A DNA stretch of 33,331 nt from an uncultured Prevotella sp. (GTDB lineage Bacteria > Bacteroidota > Bacteroidia > Bacteroidales > Bacteroidaceae), in contig CAMOEW010000019.1 of NCBI GenBank assembly GCA_946612625.1, positions 1-33,331 of the forward strand. Direction: 5' to 3'. This document shows, piece by piece, positions 17,927 through 26,829 of the stretch. A program made the position numbers and the translations under genes. Each line of letters begins with the position of its first letter. The stretch's first letter is position 1. Under the pieces are notes generated by a model that was not told the origin of the DNA, made no database searches, and saw nothing but the letters and a program-made list of their open reading frames with translations.

Positions 17927-20770
17927 ATGAAAATTAAGTTAGCTTTTTTAGCTGTACTGGCGGCGGTGGTGACCGCAGCTCAAGCAGAGAGTAAACTGAA
18001 AATCAAAGGCACAGTCATCGACAAGCAGACCAGCGAGGCGGTCATTGGTGCGACTGTACGTCTGTTATCACTCCCCGATAGCAATGTAATCAGTGGCGTA
18101 ACGACAAATGCAAATGGAGTATTCCAAATCTCAAATGTCACCAAGACGAAAGTAGCACTTAAGATTTCGTTTGTAGGATATTCTACTAAGGTTGTTGATA
18201 TTGACCTAAGCCAACGGAAGTGGGGGCATAATGCCGACCTTGGCTACATCACTCTTGGCGAGGACCGCAACATGCTTAACGACGTCGAGGTGGTAGGTAC
18301 GGCTGCCAAAGTGCAAGTCAGCGGCGACTCACTTGTGTTCAATGCTTCGGCATACCGTGTGCCCGAAGGCTCTACCCTTGAAGCCCTGCTGAAACTTTTG
18401 CCAGGTGCCAAGCTCGACGAAGAGGGCAACATCACCATCAATGGCAAGACTGTGAATAAGATTCTCGTTGACGGAAAGGAGTTTTTTCTTAACGATAAGG
18501 AGGTCGCTCTGAAGAATATTCCCACCGACATGATCGACAAAATAAAATCGTATGAGCGTAAGAGTGACATGGCTCGAGTTACGGGAATTGACGACGGAGA
18601 GGAAGAGACTGTGCTCGACCTTACGGTGAAGAAAGGAATGAACAACGGATGGTTTGGAAACGTCAATGCTGGTGTGGGAACAAAGCATAGATATAATGGA
18701 CGTGCAATGGTGAACCGCTTCGACGACACGAAACAAATGACGCTTATTGCCAACGGTCGCAACACCCCCAATCGCTGGTGGCGTTCAAACGGTCTGAACA
18801 GTTTCAAAGATGTCGGTGCCAACATAGCCACCACGAGCGAAAAACTGGAGATGGGAGGAAGCGTGAGATACAGGTATAATGGCAGCGACTCATATAACGA
18901 AACTTCTTCACAGAACTTTGCTGCACAGAGAGGAACCTACAGCCAGAGTTGGAGTCAAAGCTACAGCAGCAACAACAGTCTTCAGGCAAACTACCGTGTG
19001 GAATGGAAACCTGATACGATGACCAATATCATCTTTCGTCCAAACTTCAACTATTCGCGCAACCGTGGACGTTCAAACAGTGAGTCGGGGTCATACGATG
19101 AAGATCCGTTGCTCTCTTCTGTCGTTGATAATGTTGTGAATACTAACATCAACGGTGATATCTCATACGGTCGCACCATTTCGGCAGGAGGCGAACTGCA
19201 GTTTAACCGCAAGCTGAACAGCAAAGGCCGAAACATCACCCTGCGACTGACCGGCAACTTTAACGATGGAGAAAGCAAACAGTTGTCGGCAGCCGACATT
19301 AACTACTTCACGCTCGGCAGCTCACAGCAGAACAACCGTTATTATCTCACTCCCTCGCGTAGCCATAACCTGTCGGCACAGATCTTGTACAGCGAGCCGA
19401 TATTCGATAGGACATACCTGCAGTTCAGTTACCAATATAAATACGGATACAGCAAGAATGACCGCAAGGCACAGATATATGATTCGCAAGCGTACCACGA
19501 CTTGAGCCAGAGCATCAGCGACAATCGTTACGATATAGATGCTGTTCTGCAGTTTATGGAACAGACTGGATATATGTTGCGCGACACAGTGGCTTTGAGC
19601 CAGTTTTCAGAGTATCGTAACTATGACCACACCTTTAGCCTGCAGCTGCGTCGTGTTCGCGAGAAATACAACTTTAGCGTCGGCATCGATGCTCTCCCAC
19701 AGAAGACCACTCTCGAATATCGGTATATGGGAAAGGAGTATCCTGAGATAAGCCGTTCGGTGTTCAATCTCGCTCCGCGCGTTGAGATGAAATGGAACTT
19801 CGACAAGAATACGAACATGCGTTTCCGCTATAACGGACGCACACAACAGCCGAGCATGACCAATCTGCTTGATATCACCGACGACTCGAACCCACTGTAT
19901 ATCAGAAAGGGTAATCCGGGTCTGAAACCGTCGTTCACTCATAACTTCAGGGGCAATTTCAACGGATACAATCCTGAATACCAGCGAGGCTATTGGGCAT
20001 GGCTTTACGGAAATATCACGCTCAACAGTATAGCCAATAAGACTACCTACGACAAGACAACAGGTGTGCAGACTACAATACCGATGAATATCGATGGCAA
20101 CTGGAATATCGGTGGTGGCGTTGGCATGAACACCGCTTTGGGAGCGAAGAAACGTTTCAATATTGGTGGAGGCATTGGCACTAACTACCAACACAATGTG
20201 GGCTTCTATAATAATGTGGATACAGGCGGAAGCGACGACGTGGATATAAAGTCGATAACGAAGAACCTGCAGCTCAACGGTAATCTAAATACCTCCTATC
20301 GTGTTGACCTCTTCAGTATTGAGTTGCGTGGCGATCTCACTTGGGCGCACATGTCTAATAATGTCAATGAGGCAAACAATCAGAGTACATATAATTTCTC
20401 ATACGGCATGAACACTGAGTGGAATTTGCCATGGAATATGCAGGTGGCCACCGACATTTTTATGAATAGTCGCCGTGGATATTCGCAGAAAGAGATGAAT
20501 ACCAACGAACTGATTTGGAATGCATCCATCTCGCAGTCGTTTCTCAAGGGAAATGCACTGACCATCAAGGCTGAGGTGTTTGATATTCTTAAGCAGCAGT
20601 CGAATATCAGCCGTACTGTCAGTGCTTTTATGCGAAGTGACTCTCGTACCAATGCCATCTATCAATATGGAATGCTCTCTGTCATCTACCGATTCAGTGT
20701 TTTTGCCGGAAAAAATACAATGGGTACTGATAACGAACGCCGCGAGCAGTGGGGTAGGAGAAGATGGTGA
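17927..20770 (+). CDS. TonB-receptor-like outer-membrane beta-barrel protein
   Basis: A 947-residue outer-membrane protein. A signal peptide (about 1-20) precedes a CarboxypepD_reg-like domain (about 24-100, IKGTVIDKQTSEAVIGATVRLL). A plug-like domain follows (about 110-240; DSLVFNASAYRVPEGSTLEALLKLLPG and ILVDGKEFF). The long beta-barrel is rich in Asn, Tyr and Arg and ends with a strand MLSVIYRFSVF plus a short basic tail. It belongs to the outer-membrane beta-barrel family rather than to classical SusC, and no SusD-like lipoprotein gene is next to it. It may import oligosaccharides released by the neighbouring enzymes or act as a sensor or scaffold. The gene lies between the esterase and the GH3 gene in the same run. 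Confidence 0.9.
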   Translation: MKIKLAFLAVLAAVVTAAQAESKLKIKGTVIDKQTSEAVIGATVRLLSLPDSNVISGVTTNANGVFQISNVTKTKVALKISFVGYSTKVVDIDLSQRKWGHNADLGYITLGEDRNMLNDVEVVGTAAKVQVSGDSLVFNASAYRVPEGSTLEALLKLLPGAKLDEEGNITINGKTVNKILVDGKEFFLNDKEVALKNIPTDMIDKIKSYERKSDMARVTGIDDGEEETVLDLTVKKGMNNGWFGNVNAGVGTKHRYNGRAMVNRFDDTKQMTLIANGRNTPNRWWRSNGLNSFKDVGANIATTSEKLEMGGSVRYRYNGSDSYNETSSQNFAAQRGTYSQSWSQSYSSNNSLQANYRVEWKPDTMTNIIFRPNFNYSRNRGRSNSESGSYDEDPLLSSVVDNVVNTNINGDISYGRTISAGGELQFNRKLNSKGRNITLRLTGNFNDGESKQLSAADINYFTLGSSQQNNRYYLTPSRSHNLSAQILYSEPIFDRTYLQFSYQYKYGYSKNDRKAQIYDSQAYHDLSQSISDNRYDIDAVLQFMEQTGYMLRDTVALSQFSEYRNYDHTFSLQLRRVREKYNFSVGIDALPQKTTLEYRYMGKEYPEISRSVFNLAPRVEMKWNFDKNTNMRFRYNGRTQQPSMTNLLDITDDSNPLYIRKGNPGLKPSFTHNFRGNFNGYNPEYQRGYWAWLYGNITLNSIANKTTYDKTTGVQTTIPMNIDGNWNIGGGVGMNTALGAKKRFNIGGGIGTNYQHNVGFYNNVDTGGSDDVDIKSITKNLQLNGNLNTSYRVDLFSIELRGDLTWAHMSNNVNEANNQSTYNFSYGMNTEWNLPWNMQVATDIFMNSRRGYSQKEMNTNELIWNASISQSFLKGNALTIKAEVFDILKQQSNISRTVSAFMRSDSRTNAIYQYGMLSVIYRFSVFAGKNTMGTDNERREQWGRRRW

Positions 20771-20800
20771 ATTAAGAGTTAAGAAATAAGAATCAAGAAT

Positions 20801-23359
20801 ATGGTCCGATTAATTTTATCCCTTTTCATTTGTTCATTGTCATTTGCCATCGTAACTGCGCAGCCTTATAAGGATGTCAGCCTGAGTGCACGTGAGCGTG
20901 CTGTTGACCTCTGTTCGCGCCTTACTCTTGAAGAGAAGGCACAGCTGATGCTCGACGAAAGTCCTGCAATCGACCGTTTAGGAATAAAGAAGTTCTTCTG
21001 GTGGAGTGAAGCCCTTCACGGAGCGGCAAACATGGCCAACGTCACGGTGTTTCCCGAGCCGATTGCAATGGCAGCATCGTTCAACGATGCACTTTTATTC
21101 AAGGTGTTTGATGCTGTCTCAACCGAGATGCGTGCGCAGTATCATCATCGCATGGACAACGGCGGTACCGACGAAAAGTTCCACAGCCTGTCTGTATGGA
21201 CTCCAAACGTGAATATTTTCCGTGATCCACGATGGGGGCGCGGTCAGGAAACCTATGGAGAAGACCCTTATATGTCGTCGGTCATGGGAAGTGCTGTGGT
21301 TCGCGGTCTTCAGGGTCCCGAAGATGCTAAATACCGTAAGCTGTGGGCTTGCGCCAAGCACTATGCTGTACATAGCGGACCGGAATATACACGCCATTCG
21401 GCCAATCTTACAGATGTCAGTCCGCGTGACCTTTGGGAAACATATCTTCCTGCCTTCAAGACGCTCGTAGAGGATGCCAAGGTGCGCGAAGTGATGTGTG
21501 CCTATCAGCGGCTCGACGATGATCCTTGTTGTGGCAATAGTCGTTTGCTTCAGCAGATATTGCGCGACGAGTGGGGTTTCAAATACCTTGTTGTAAGCGA
21601 CTGTGGAGCAATAAGCGATTTCTATACCACTCATAAGAGTTCCTCCGACGCCACACATGCCTCTGCAAAGGCCGTTCTTGCCGGCACTGATGTGGAGTGC
21701 GGCTATGGCTACGCCTACAGAAATATTCCAGAGGCTGTCCGTCGGGGACTAATCACTGAAAAGGAGATTGACAAACATGTCATTCGCCTGCTTGAGGGAC
21801 GTTTCGATATTGGCGAGATGGATTCCCCGTCGCTTGTGAAATGGTCGAAGATTCCTTATTCTGTAATGGACTGCAAGGAGCATCGCCAGATAGCCCTTGA
21901 CATGGCTCGTCAGTCTATCGTTCTGCTTCAGAACCGGAATAATGTCCTTCCGCTTAGGAAAAATGCAGAGAAGATAGCTGTCATCGGACCGAATGCCAAC
22001 AACACACCGATGATGTGGGGCAATTATAACGGCACACCTAATCACACAGTTACTATACTCGAGGGCATCAATGGCAAACAGAAGAATATTACCTGGTTTG
22101 ACGGTTGCGACCTAACCTACGACAAGACGATGGACTGCCTGCTTGCCACCGAGTGTTCCATTGGCGGCAAGAAAGGTTTGCGCGGTACGCTCTGGAACAA
22201 TATGGAGATGCAAGGTAAGGCAGATGCCATACAGTACTATACCACTCCTCTGGCTGTTACCACTGCCGGAATGCACGTATTCGCACCCAACATCCGTATA
22301 GAGAATTTCTCTGCGAAGTACGAGACGGTGTTTAAGCCGAAGTCTGCCGGAGAATATGTCATTAATGTTGAGGGCTGCGGACAATACGAGGTGTATGTCA
22401 ATGGAGAGCGCAAGCAGCGTGTGCGTTCGTGGCGCACCACTCCTACGCGTACCGTTCTCCAAGCCGAGAGCGGACAGACTTTTAATATCGAGGTGCGCTA
22501 TTGCTTTGTTCCCACTTGGGGTGCAAACATCGCTATCAATGTGGCAAAAGAACAGCCTATCGACTATGCTGCTGCTATTGCCCGTCTGAGGAATATAGAC
22601 AAGGTGATATTCGTTGGTGGTATATCACCGGCGCTCGAAGGCGAGGAGATGCCTGTTAACATTGAGGGTTTCAAGGGTGGCGACCGCACAAATATCGAAC
22701 TGCCGCGCGTGCAGCGCGACTTTCTCAAAGCTCTGAAGAATGCTGGCAAGACCGTTATCTTCGTGTGCTGCTCAGGTTCTGCAATTGCTCTTCTGCCTGA
22801 AACATCCACCTGCGATGCTATTGTGCAGGCATGGTATGCGGGACAGGAAGGAGGCACGGCGATTGCCGACGTACTCTTCGGTGATGTCAATCCCAGCGGA
22901 AAGCTGCCGGTGACGTTCTATAAATCTACTGAACAGCTGCCAGACTATGATGACTATTCTATGAAAGGACGCACTTACCGCTATTTCGATGATGCCCTCT
23001 TCACCTTTGGCTACGGACTCTCATATACCACCTTTGCGTTTGGAAATCCTTCATACACCAATGACAAAGTGACGGTTGACGTGACCAATACCGGTAGCCT
23101 TGAGGGAACTGAGGTCGTTCAGCTCTATGTCAAGTATCTTGCCGACAAAGAAGGTCCGTCGAAGTCGCTTCGTGGTTTTGAGCGCGTTACACTAAAACCC
23201 GGCGAAAGGAAGACTGTCACCATAGAGACTTCCGACAAGACGTTTGAATGGTTCGATACAGCTTCCAACACCATGTGTCCACTTTCAGGCGATTGGCAAC
23301 TATTCGTAGGTAATAGCTCTGATGGCAAATGTCTGCAGACACTAACTGTCAGGCGGTAA
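20801..23359 (+). CDS. GH3 family beta-glycosidase with PA14 insert
   Basis: An 852-residue secreted glycoside hydrolase (signal peptide to about 21, IVTAQ). The GH3 N-terminal barrel carries RDPRWGRGQETYGEDP (141-156), the KH pair at 186-187 and the nucleophile D267 in VVSDCGAI. The GH3 C-terminal alpha/beta domain is split by a PA14-like beta domain (about 450-590). The fibronectin-III-like end contains LRGFERVTLKPGE. This architecture is common in Bacteroidota beta-xylosidases and beta-glucosidases; the two cannot be separated here. It is the last gene of the plus-strand run, and its 3' end overlaps the convergent fur gene by 11 bp. Confidence 0.93.
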   Translation: MVRLILSLFICSLSFAIVTAQPYKDVSLSARERAVDLCSRLTLEEKAQLMLDESPAIDRLGIKKFFWWSEALHGAANMANVTVFPEPIAMAASFNDALLFKVFDAVSTEMRAQYHHRMDNGGTDEKFHSLSVWTPNVNIFRDPRWGRGQETYGEDPYMSSVMGSAVVRGLQGPEDAKYRKLWACAKHYAVHSGPEYTRHSANLTDVSPRDLWETYLPAFKTLVEDAKVREVMCAYQRLDDDPCCGNSRLLQQILRDEWGFKYLVVSDCGAISDFYTTHKSSSDATHASAKAVLAGTDVECGYGYAYRNIPEAVRRGLITEKEIDKHVIRLLEGRFDIGEMDSPSLVKWSKIPYSVMDCKEHRQIALDMARQSIVLLQNRNNVLPLRKNAEKIAVIGPNANNTPMMWGNYNGTPNHTVTILEGINGKQKNITWFDGCDLTYDKTMDCLLATECSIGGKKGLRGTLWNNMEMQGKADAIQYYTTPLAVTTAGMHVFAPNIRIENFSAKYETVFKPKSAGEYVINVEGCGQYEVYVNGERKQRVRSWRTTPTRTVLQAESGQTFNIEVRYCFVPTWGANIAINVAKEQPIDYAAAIARLRNIDKVIFVGGISPALEGEEMPVNIEGFKGGDRTNIELPRVQRDFLKALKNAGKTVIFVCCSGSAIALLPETSTCDAIVQAWYAGQEGGTAIADVLFGDVNPSGKLPVTFYKSTEQLPDYDDYSMKGRTYRYFDDALFTFGYGLSYTTFAFGNPSYTNDKVTVDVTNTGSLEGTEVVQLYVKYLADKEGPSKSLRGFERVTLKPGERKTVTIETSDKTFEWFDTASNTMCPLSGDWQLFVGNSSDGKCLQTLTVRR

Positions 23360-23780
23360 CTGTCTGCAGGCATTTCGGGCAGATTCCCTTCATCATATAA
23401 TTGATAGAAGAAAGCCGGAAGCCGTCGGGAATCGCTACTTGTGGTATTGGTATGTCCTCAAGGCAATAGGTGCGATGGCATTGCTCGCAATAGAAATGTA
23501 CGTGCATGTCGTCATCCTTGTCGTCGCTATGGTGGCTGTGGCACAATTCATAGCGCACACCATCTCCTCCATCCTCAATTACATGCACGAGACGGTTCTC
23601 GCGGAAGAGCGAGAGCGCACGGAATATTCCCGACTTGTCGATGCTCAGAATCTTGTATTCCAGTTCGTGCAGCGATAATGGTCGTCCGGCCTCGGCAAGA
23701 GCCTTGGCCACCACGATGCGGTTTGCCGTGGGTTTCACACCGTGGTGCTCAAGTACCGAAACTATATCGCTTGTGTTCAT
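23349..23780 (-). CDS. Fur family transcriptional regulator
   Basis: A 143-residue metal-responsive repressor of the Fur/Zur/PerR family. The N-terminal winged helix is about 1-80 (GVKPTANRIVVAKAL, SGIFRALSLFRENRLVHVI). The dimerisation domain has a histidine-rich metal segment (CHSHHSDDKDDDMHVHFYC) and structural zinc cysteines CEQCHRTYC and CPKC. The sequence does not tell which metal it senses; the abundance of His makes Zur a fair guess. Its ATG overlaps the rseP stop by one base, so it is the last gene of the minus-strand operon. It converges with the GH3 gene (11-bp overlap). Confidence 0.9.
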   Translation of the reverse strand: MNTSDIVSVLEHHGVKPTANRIVVAKALAEAGRPLSLHELEYKILSIDKSGIFRALSLFRENRLVHVIEDGGDGVRYELCHSHHSDDKDDDMHVHFYCEQCHRTYCLEDIPIPQVAIPDGFRLSSINYMMKGICPKCLQTVTA

Positions 23781-25147
23781 TACATATAGCCCAGCCAGCG
23801 TAGTACATCGTTCAGATTGGCAACAACCATAAGCAGTATGAGCAGCCCGAATCCGACGTACTCTGCACGTATCATAAATGTCTCGCTTGGCTTGCGGCGC
23901 ATTATTATCTCATAGATGAGAAAAAGCACGTGTCCGCCGTCGAGAGCAGGAATGGGCAGTATATTCATGAAGGCAAGTATAATGCTAAGGAAAGCCGTCA
24001 TCTTCCATAACATATACCAGTCCCATACAGGTGGAAACAGACTGCCTATGGCTCCGAAACCTCCGAGGCTCTTTGCCCCGTCAGCGGTGAATACATACTT
24101 CATGTCGTCAACATACGATGCCAGCACATGTACTCCGTATTTTATTCCGGCCGGAAAACTCTCGAAGAAGCTGTATTCGTTATGCACGGTCTTGTATCCG
24201 GCCAATGTCATGTTCACGAATCCGAGTTTTAGGTCGGGGGTAAGAACAGTCGTGGCAGTGTCCAGCTTCTCTCCGTGCATGAAAACTATCGTTGCCTGCC
24301 GTGCTTTCATACTGTCGGCGGAAGTCTCTGCCAATGCTATCATGTCGTCGAGCTTAAGCATTTCGTCGGTGAAGTCGTTATACGAATCTACCTTTACTTC
24401 GTTGAGGGCAACAATCTTGTCGCCGGCGGAGAGTCCTATTTTCTCGGCAGGCGTGTTTGGAATGACGCTATCCACGGTAGCTGGCAATAGCGGTCGCATG
24501 AACATCGGCTGGTTCTTTATCATGCTCAGTAGATTAAGTTCTCCGCTGAGATGGATTGTCATCGGCTTGCCGTCGCGAATGATATTTACGCTGTGCGACT
24601 TGCTGACATCACGGAAGAGGTCGGCACCGAACTCGCGGAACTCGCCGTTCTCGTTTCCCACAAGGATGTCGCCGTCGTGAAATCCAAGAGCCTTTGCCTC
24701 GCTGTTGAATTTCATACCGTAGGTCATGTTCTTTGTGGGAGTGTATGTCTCGCCCCAGTAAAACATTATCATCGAATAGATGAAGAGAGCTAATAGGAAG
24801 TTCACCAGTACTCCGCCAATCATGATAAGCAGCCGCTGCCATGCTGGTTTTGCACGGAACTCCCATTCCTGTTCTGGTTGTTTCATCTGCTCAGTATCGA
24901 AACTTTCGTCGATCATTCCGGCAATTTTAACATATCCACCCAGTGGTATCCAGCCTATGCCGTAGCGCGTCTCGCTGTTTTTCGGCTTGAACTCGAAGAG
25001 ATGAAACCAGGGGTCGAAGAAAAGATAGAACTTCTCAACCCTCACTCCGAAGAGCTTTGAAAAGAAAAAGTGTCCGCCCTCGTGCAATATTATAAGCAGC
25101 GAGAAGGCGAGAATGATTTGTAATAGTCTGATTAAAAATACTTCCAT
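23780..25147 (-). CDS. rseP: RIP metalloprotease RseP (site-2 protease)
   Basis: A 455-residue intramembrane zinc protease. The first membrane helix carries HEGGH (H22, E23, H26). The third metal ligand is in the late helix NILPIPALDGGH. Between them lie PDZ-type segments (VDSVIPNTPAEKIGLSAGDKIVALNE) in the periplasm and further membrane helices (about 100-130 and the last 100 residues). S2P enzymes complete regulated proteolysis of anti-sigma factors and clear signal-peptide remnants. The membrane-bound anti-sigma-like protein at 31978 is a conceivable client, by inference only. It lies 6 bp after dxr and overlaps fur by one base. Confidence 0.95.
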   Translation of the reverse strand: MEVFLIRLLQIILAFSLLIILHEGGHFFFSKLFGVRVEKFYLFFDPWFHLFEFKPKNSETRYGIGWIPLGGYVKIAGMIDESFDTEQMKQPEQEWEFRAKPAWQRLLIMIGGVLVNFLLALFIYSMIMFYWGETYTPTKNMTYGMKFNSEAKALGFHDGDILVGNENGEFREFGADLFRDVSKSHSVNIIRDGKPMTIHLSGELNLLSMIKNQPMFMRPLLPATVDSVIPNTPAEKIGLSAGDKIVALNEVKVDSYNDFTDEMLKLDDMIALAETSADSMKARQATIVFMHGEKLDTATTVLTPDLKLGFVNMTLAGYKTVHNEYSFFESFPAGIKYGVHVLASYVDDMKYVFTADGAKSLGGFGAIGSLFPPVWDWYMLWKMTAFLSIILAFMNILPIPALDGGHVLFLIYEIIMRRKPSETFMIRAEYVGFGLLILLMVVANLNDVLRWLGYM

Positions 25148-25153
25148 TATAAA

Positions 25154-26323
25154 CTAAATATTTTCTTTATAACTTAATAATTCCGTTGCTATGCGGCGAG
25201 CTTCAGCGTCGGAAGCCACGTAAGTGTCGTAATCGGGATTTGGGCTGAACGTTGCCTTTGCCATTGTCTTCTCGATGATGTCGCTCATCTGTAGGAACGA
25301 ACAGCGGTCTTCGAGAAATGCCCGGTTTACAATCTCGTTGGCAGCGTTAATGATGCATGGCATGTTGCCGCCTTTCTGTATTGCCTCGAATGCGAGCGCC
25401 AGGCAGCGGAACTTGTTTAGGTCAGGTTCGAAGAACTCCAGTGGATGCTCGAACAGATTCAGCCGCTCGCTTGTAAGATGCAGTCGTTTTGGGAACGTGA
25501 AGGCATACTGGATAGGCAGCCTCATGTCGGGCACTCCGAGTTGCGCCTTTACCGCTCCGTCGCGAAACTGGACAGCGCTGTGTACTATTGACTGCGGATG
25601 CACGAGCACCTGTATCTGGCTTGCCTTCACTCCGAAGAGCCATTTTGCCTCAATCACCTCGAATCCTTTGTTCATCATCGTTGCTGAGTCAATAGTGATT
25701 TTTGCTCCCATGTCCCACGTAGGATGTTGTAAAGCGTCGGCTTTTGTCACTCGCTCCAGTTGTTCCATGGTGAAGTTGCGAAACGGTCCGCCGCTTGCAG
25801 TGAGCAGTATTTTCTCTATCGGGTTGTCGTCTTCGCCTACCAGACTCTGGAAGATTGCCGAATGTTCACTGTCAACGGGAAGGATAGCTGAATGATATTC
25901 CGATGCAAGGTCGCGTATCAGCTCGCCAGCCACTACGAGTGTTTCTTTGTTTGCCAGGCAGATGGTCTTACGGGCCTTGATGGCATGTATGGTTGGCGAG
26001 AGGCCGGCAAATCCCACCATTGCCGTAAGCACCATGCTGATTGGTCCAGCTTCGACAATCTCGTCAATGGCTCTTGCGCCGGCATATACTTTGATGTCGG
26101 GCTTGTCGCTTAGCATTTCCTTCAGCCGGTTGTAATGTGCTTCATTTGCGATAACTACGGCAGCTGGGTTATATTTTCGTGCTTGTTCAGCGAGCTGTTC
26201 CACTCGGTTGTTGGCAGTAAGGCAATACACCTCGAACAGGTCGCTGTGCTCCTCAATCACCTGCAAAGCCTGTGTTCCTATCGACCCGGTAGAGCCGAGT
26301 ATGGCTATTTGTTTCTTCTTCAT
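25154..26323 (-). CDS. dxr: 1-deoxy-D-xylulose 5-phosphate reductoisomerase
   Basis: A 389-residue NADPH-dependent enzyme converting DXP to 2-C-methyl-D-erythritol 4-phosphate, the committed step of the MEP isoprenoid pathway. The N-terminal Rossmann motif is ILGSTGSIGTQAL. Characteristic blocks are CLANKETLVVAGELI, LPVDSEHSAIFQ (metal-binding Asp and Glu), TASGGPFR and HPTWDMGAKITIDSATMMNKG. Length is normal. Its ATG overlaps the rimM stop by 4 bp (ATGA), so translation is coupled. Confidence 0.97.
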   Translation of the reverse strand: MKKKQIAILGSTGSIGTQALQVIEEHSDLFEVYCLTANNRVEQLAEQARKYNPAAVVIANEAHYNRLKEMLSDKPDIKVYAGARAIDEIVEAGPISMVLTAMVGFAGLSPTIHAIKARKTICLANKETLVVAGELIRDLASEYHSAILPVDSEHSAIFQSLVGEDDNPIEKILLTASGGPFRNFTMEQLERVTKADALQHPTWDMGAKITIDSATMMNKGFEVIEAKWLFGVKASQIQVLVHPQSIVHSAVQFRDGAVKAQLGVPDMRLPIQYAFTFPKRLHLTSERLNLFEHPLEFFEPDLNKFRCLALAFEAIQKGGNMPCIINAANEIVNRAFLEDRCSFLQMSDIIEKTMAKATFSPNPDYDTYVASDAEARRIATELLSYKENI

Positions 26324-26829
26324 ATCTCTAATATTCCTTCCGGCAAATCTATATATATAGCTTTCTTGTCGTGGTCAATGTCTGTGATGAGCTCTTCGGC
26401 AGCAGGAATGAGTTTCCCGTCGGCCATTTCGAAGAGCACGTTCAACGTGGTGTCGTCAACCGACCTGATTTCTCCTATCTCCTTCCCGTCAGCATTGCTG
26501 AATAGCTTGTAGCCCGCAATCTGTGCCCACGACATATTTTCTTCGTCGGTTGCGGCAAGCTCACGTGGGAAAAAGACGTCGCAGCCTGTCAGTTCGAGAG
26601 CCCGTTCCTGAGTGTCGATGTCGCAGAATTTCACCACTGCCACGCTATCGCTCTTGAAACGGTATTCCTCGAAGAAGAAGGGCACGAGTATTCCGTCAAC
26701 TTCTATAACCAGATAGTCGGCATCCACGCGGTCGAAGATGTCGTCGTCGAACTGAAAGGAAATCTCGCCTTTCACTCCGTGGGTCTTGCCCAGTCTGCCA
26801 ATCTTGAATACCTCTTCGCTGCGTATCAT
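26320..26829 (-). CDS. rimM: Ribosome maturation factor RimM
   Basis: A 169-residue 30S maturation factor. The N-terminal RimM domain begins EEVFKIGRLGKTHGVKGEI, the signature of the family. The C-terminal PRC-barrel-like domain includes LIPAAEELITDIDHDKKAIYIDLPEGIL. Length matches the family. It overlaps murA and dxr by 4 bp each. Many bacteria place rimM beside trmD and rplS; here it sits between cell-wall and isoprenoid genes. Confidence 0.95.
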   Translation of the reverse strand: MIRSEEVFKIGRLGKTHGVKGEISFQFDDDIFDRVDADYLVIEVDGILVPFFFEEYRFKSDSVAVVKFCDIDTQERALELTGCDVFFPRELAATDEENMSWAQIAGYKLFSNADGKEIGEIRSVDDTTLNVLFEMADGKLIPAAEELITDIDHDKKAIYIDLPEGILEI

